A stretch of 12,724 nucleotides of DNA from Minisyncoccota bacterium (GTDB lineage Bacteria > Patescibacteriota > Minisyncoccia > Phycocordibacterales > UBA9973), in assembly GCA_030157745.1 (NCBI GenBank), contig JAOAUE010000028.1, forward strand, positions 1 to 12,724, read 5' to 3'. Below are positions 12,008 to 12,724 of the stretch, piece by piece (positions within the stretch are counted from its first letter, which is position 1; every line of letters starts with the position of its first letter). The notes under the pieces are model-generated. The model was not told the origin of the DNA, did not search any database, and was given only the letters and a program-made list of their open reading frames with translations. Both the position numbers and the translations under genes were made by a program.

Positions 12008-12472
12008 ATGTATCTAAACAAAGTATTCATAATGGGGAACTTAACAAGAGACCCAGAGCTCAAAGCTCTTCCTACAGGCACAAAAGTAGCTAGTATTAGC
12101 TTGGCTACAAATCGTTCTTGGAAGGATACTTCAGGAGCTAAAAAAGAGTCTGTCGAATACCACAACGTTGTTGCTTTTGCTAGACAAGCAGAGGTGATAG
12201 CTCAGTACTGTAAAAAGGGGAGCTCACTCTATATCGAAGGTAGAATCCAAACTCGCTCTTGGGATGCTCAAGATGGCACCAAAAAGTATCGTACAGAGAT
12301 CGTCCTAGAGAGCTTCCAGTTTGGCCCTAAGGGCTCAGGCGCTGCTAGTACAGGCAATCCTGGAGTTACTTCACGCTCTGATGCAGAAGCTCCACAAGCT
12401 GATGCCAAGGCAGATCTAGATACCATCGAATACCCAGAAGAAGAAATAAACCTAGAAGATATTCCATTTTAG
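12008..12472 (+). CDS. ssb: Single-stranded DNA-binding protein
   Basis: A 154-residue SSB that coats single-stranded DNA in replication, recombination and repair. The N-terminal OB-fold (about 1-108) shows LNKVFIMGNLTRDPELK, SLATNRSW, EYHNVVAFARQAEVIAQY, GSSLYIEGRI and a KYRTEIVLESFQF end. A Gly/Ser/Ala/Asp-rich flexible linker follows (about 110-140). The acidic C-terminus ends in LEDIPF, the conserved tip that recruits partners such as RecO, whose gene is also in this window. The start fits the family exactly, and the ATG is preceded by an A-rich leader without a Shine-Dalgarno sequence. The gene lies 62 nt after rpsF and 67 nt before rpsR. Confidence 0.97.
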   Translation: MYLNKVFIMGNLTRDPELKALPTGTKVASISLATNRSWKDTSGAKKESVEYHNVVAFARQAEVIAQYCKKGSSLYIEGRIQTRSWDAQDGTKKYRTEIVLESFQFGPKGSGAASTGNPGVTSRSDAEAPQADAKADLDTIEYPEEEINLEDIPF

Positions 12473-12481
12473 TGAGGAGTT

Positions 12482-12530
12482 TCTAGGTGCTAGTGCCTAG
12501 ACTAAAAACTAAAACCTAACAACTAATAAC
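12482..12530 (+). repeat. CTAG hairpin plus ACTAA-rich repeat upstream of rpsR
   Basis: TCTAGG (12482-12487) pairs perfectly with CCTAGA (12496-12501) around an 8-nt loop. A degenerate ACTAAAA/ACCTAA/ACTAATAA run follows up to the rpsR leader. There is no T tract, so it is unlikely to be a terminator. The sequence resembles the ACTAGAAACTAG run in the ileS linker, which suggests a dispersed repeat. Confidence 0.45.
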
Positions 12531-12539
12531 TTAAATTAT

Positions 12540-12724
12540 ATGAAACAAGATTACTTTAACGCAAATAGTATTTCTCATATCGACTACAAAGATGTTGATA
12601 GTTTGAAGAAATTCTTGAACCCAAACGCTCGTATCAATTCTCGCAAGAGAACAGGGCTAACAGCAAAGAACCAACGCTCTCTTGCTGAAGCAGTAAAACG
12701 AGCACGCTTCATGGGACTTCTCCC
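12540..12724 (+). CDS. rpsR: Small ribosomal subunit protein bS18 (3'-truncated by window)
   Basis: The first 61 codons of bS18, the partner of bS6 in the 30S platform. [18 protein letters not shown] (11-28) and the basic [20 protein letters not shown] segment match the family core, leading into [12 protein letters not shown] at the window edge. The N-terminal extension before IDYKD is short. The ATG at 12540 is the only sensible start, and the 5' region is A/T-rich without a Shine-Dalgarno sequence. It is the third gene of the rpsF-ssb-rpsR operon. Confidence 0.95.
   Translation, partial: MKQDYFNANSISHIDYKDVDSLKKFLNPNARINSRKRTGLTAKNQRSLAEAVKRARFMGLL

Noticed and set aside
1..12724. UGA recoding as in some CPR lineages
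   Set aside because: recO ends naturally at TGA and none of the conserved proteins needs TGA read through. Standard bacterial code fits.
1..12724. tRNA genes, CRISPR arrays, insertion sequences
   Set aside because: Intergenic regions are all short. They contain terminators, promoters, small ORFs or repeats, with no cloverleaf, spacer-repeat array or transposase.

Overview
The window reads as a slice of a Candidate Phyla Radiation (Patescibacteria) chromosome, most likely of the Parcubacteria group. This is inferred, not proven. The DNA is AT-rich and tightly packed. Several housekeeping proteins have the short or variant forms I associate with CPR: a 189-residue RecO, a MetRS with an HVGF signature, and small hypothetical membrane proteins. 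Most genes have no Shine-Dalgarno sequence and several promoters imply near-leaderless transcripts. The gene order recO / membrane protein / glyS / AI-2E-type permease / metG / tatD / rpsF-ssb-rpsR also fits. UGA is used as an ordinary stop (recO), so there is no sign of the UGA=Gly code of some CPR lineages.

Left block (1-3311, + strand): the C-terminal part of ileS, an S51-family peptidase, a 255-residue protein that I read as a divergent tRNA-dependent cyclodipeptide synthase of the XYP type, and a small membrane protein. Gaps are 1, 11 and 9 nt, so this is probably one operon. It ends at a perfect 26-bp palindromic terminator.

Middle block (3326-7526): a minus-strand gene for a tautomerase-superfamily-like protein is divergent from recO. 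RecO is followed by a membrane-anchored protein with a large beta-rich ectodomain and by glycyl-tRNA synthetase. The GlyRS seems to lack about 26 residues of its anticodon-binding domain.

Right block (7513-12724): two AI-2E/MetRS genes almost abut. They are flanked by two very short minus-strand genes (33 and 57 codons), each encoding a hydrophobic peptide. Then come tatD and the rpsF-ssb-rpsR operon. rpsF is preceded by a structured leader of about 115 nt that may hold an S6:S18-type autoregulatory element.

Points worth following: the cyclodipeptide-synthase-like gene; three minus-strand single-gene islands that all have TTGACA exactly 39 nt upstream of the ATG; the GlyRS deletion; short repeat-like sequences inserted in frame in ileS and tatD; and the rpsF leader. 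No tRNA, rRNA, CRISPR array, insertion sequence or phage gene was seen.
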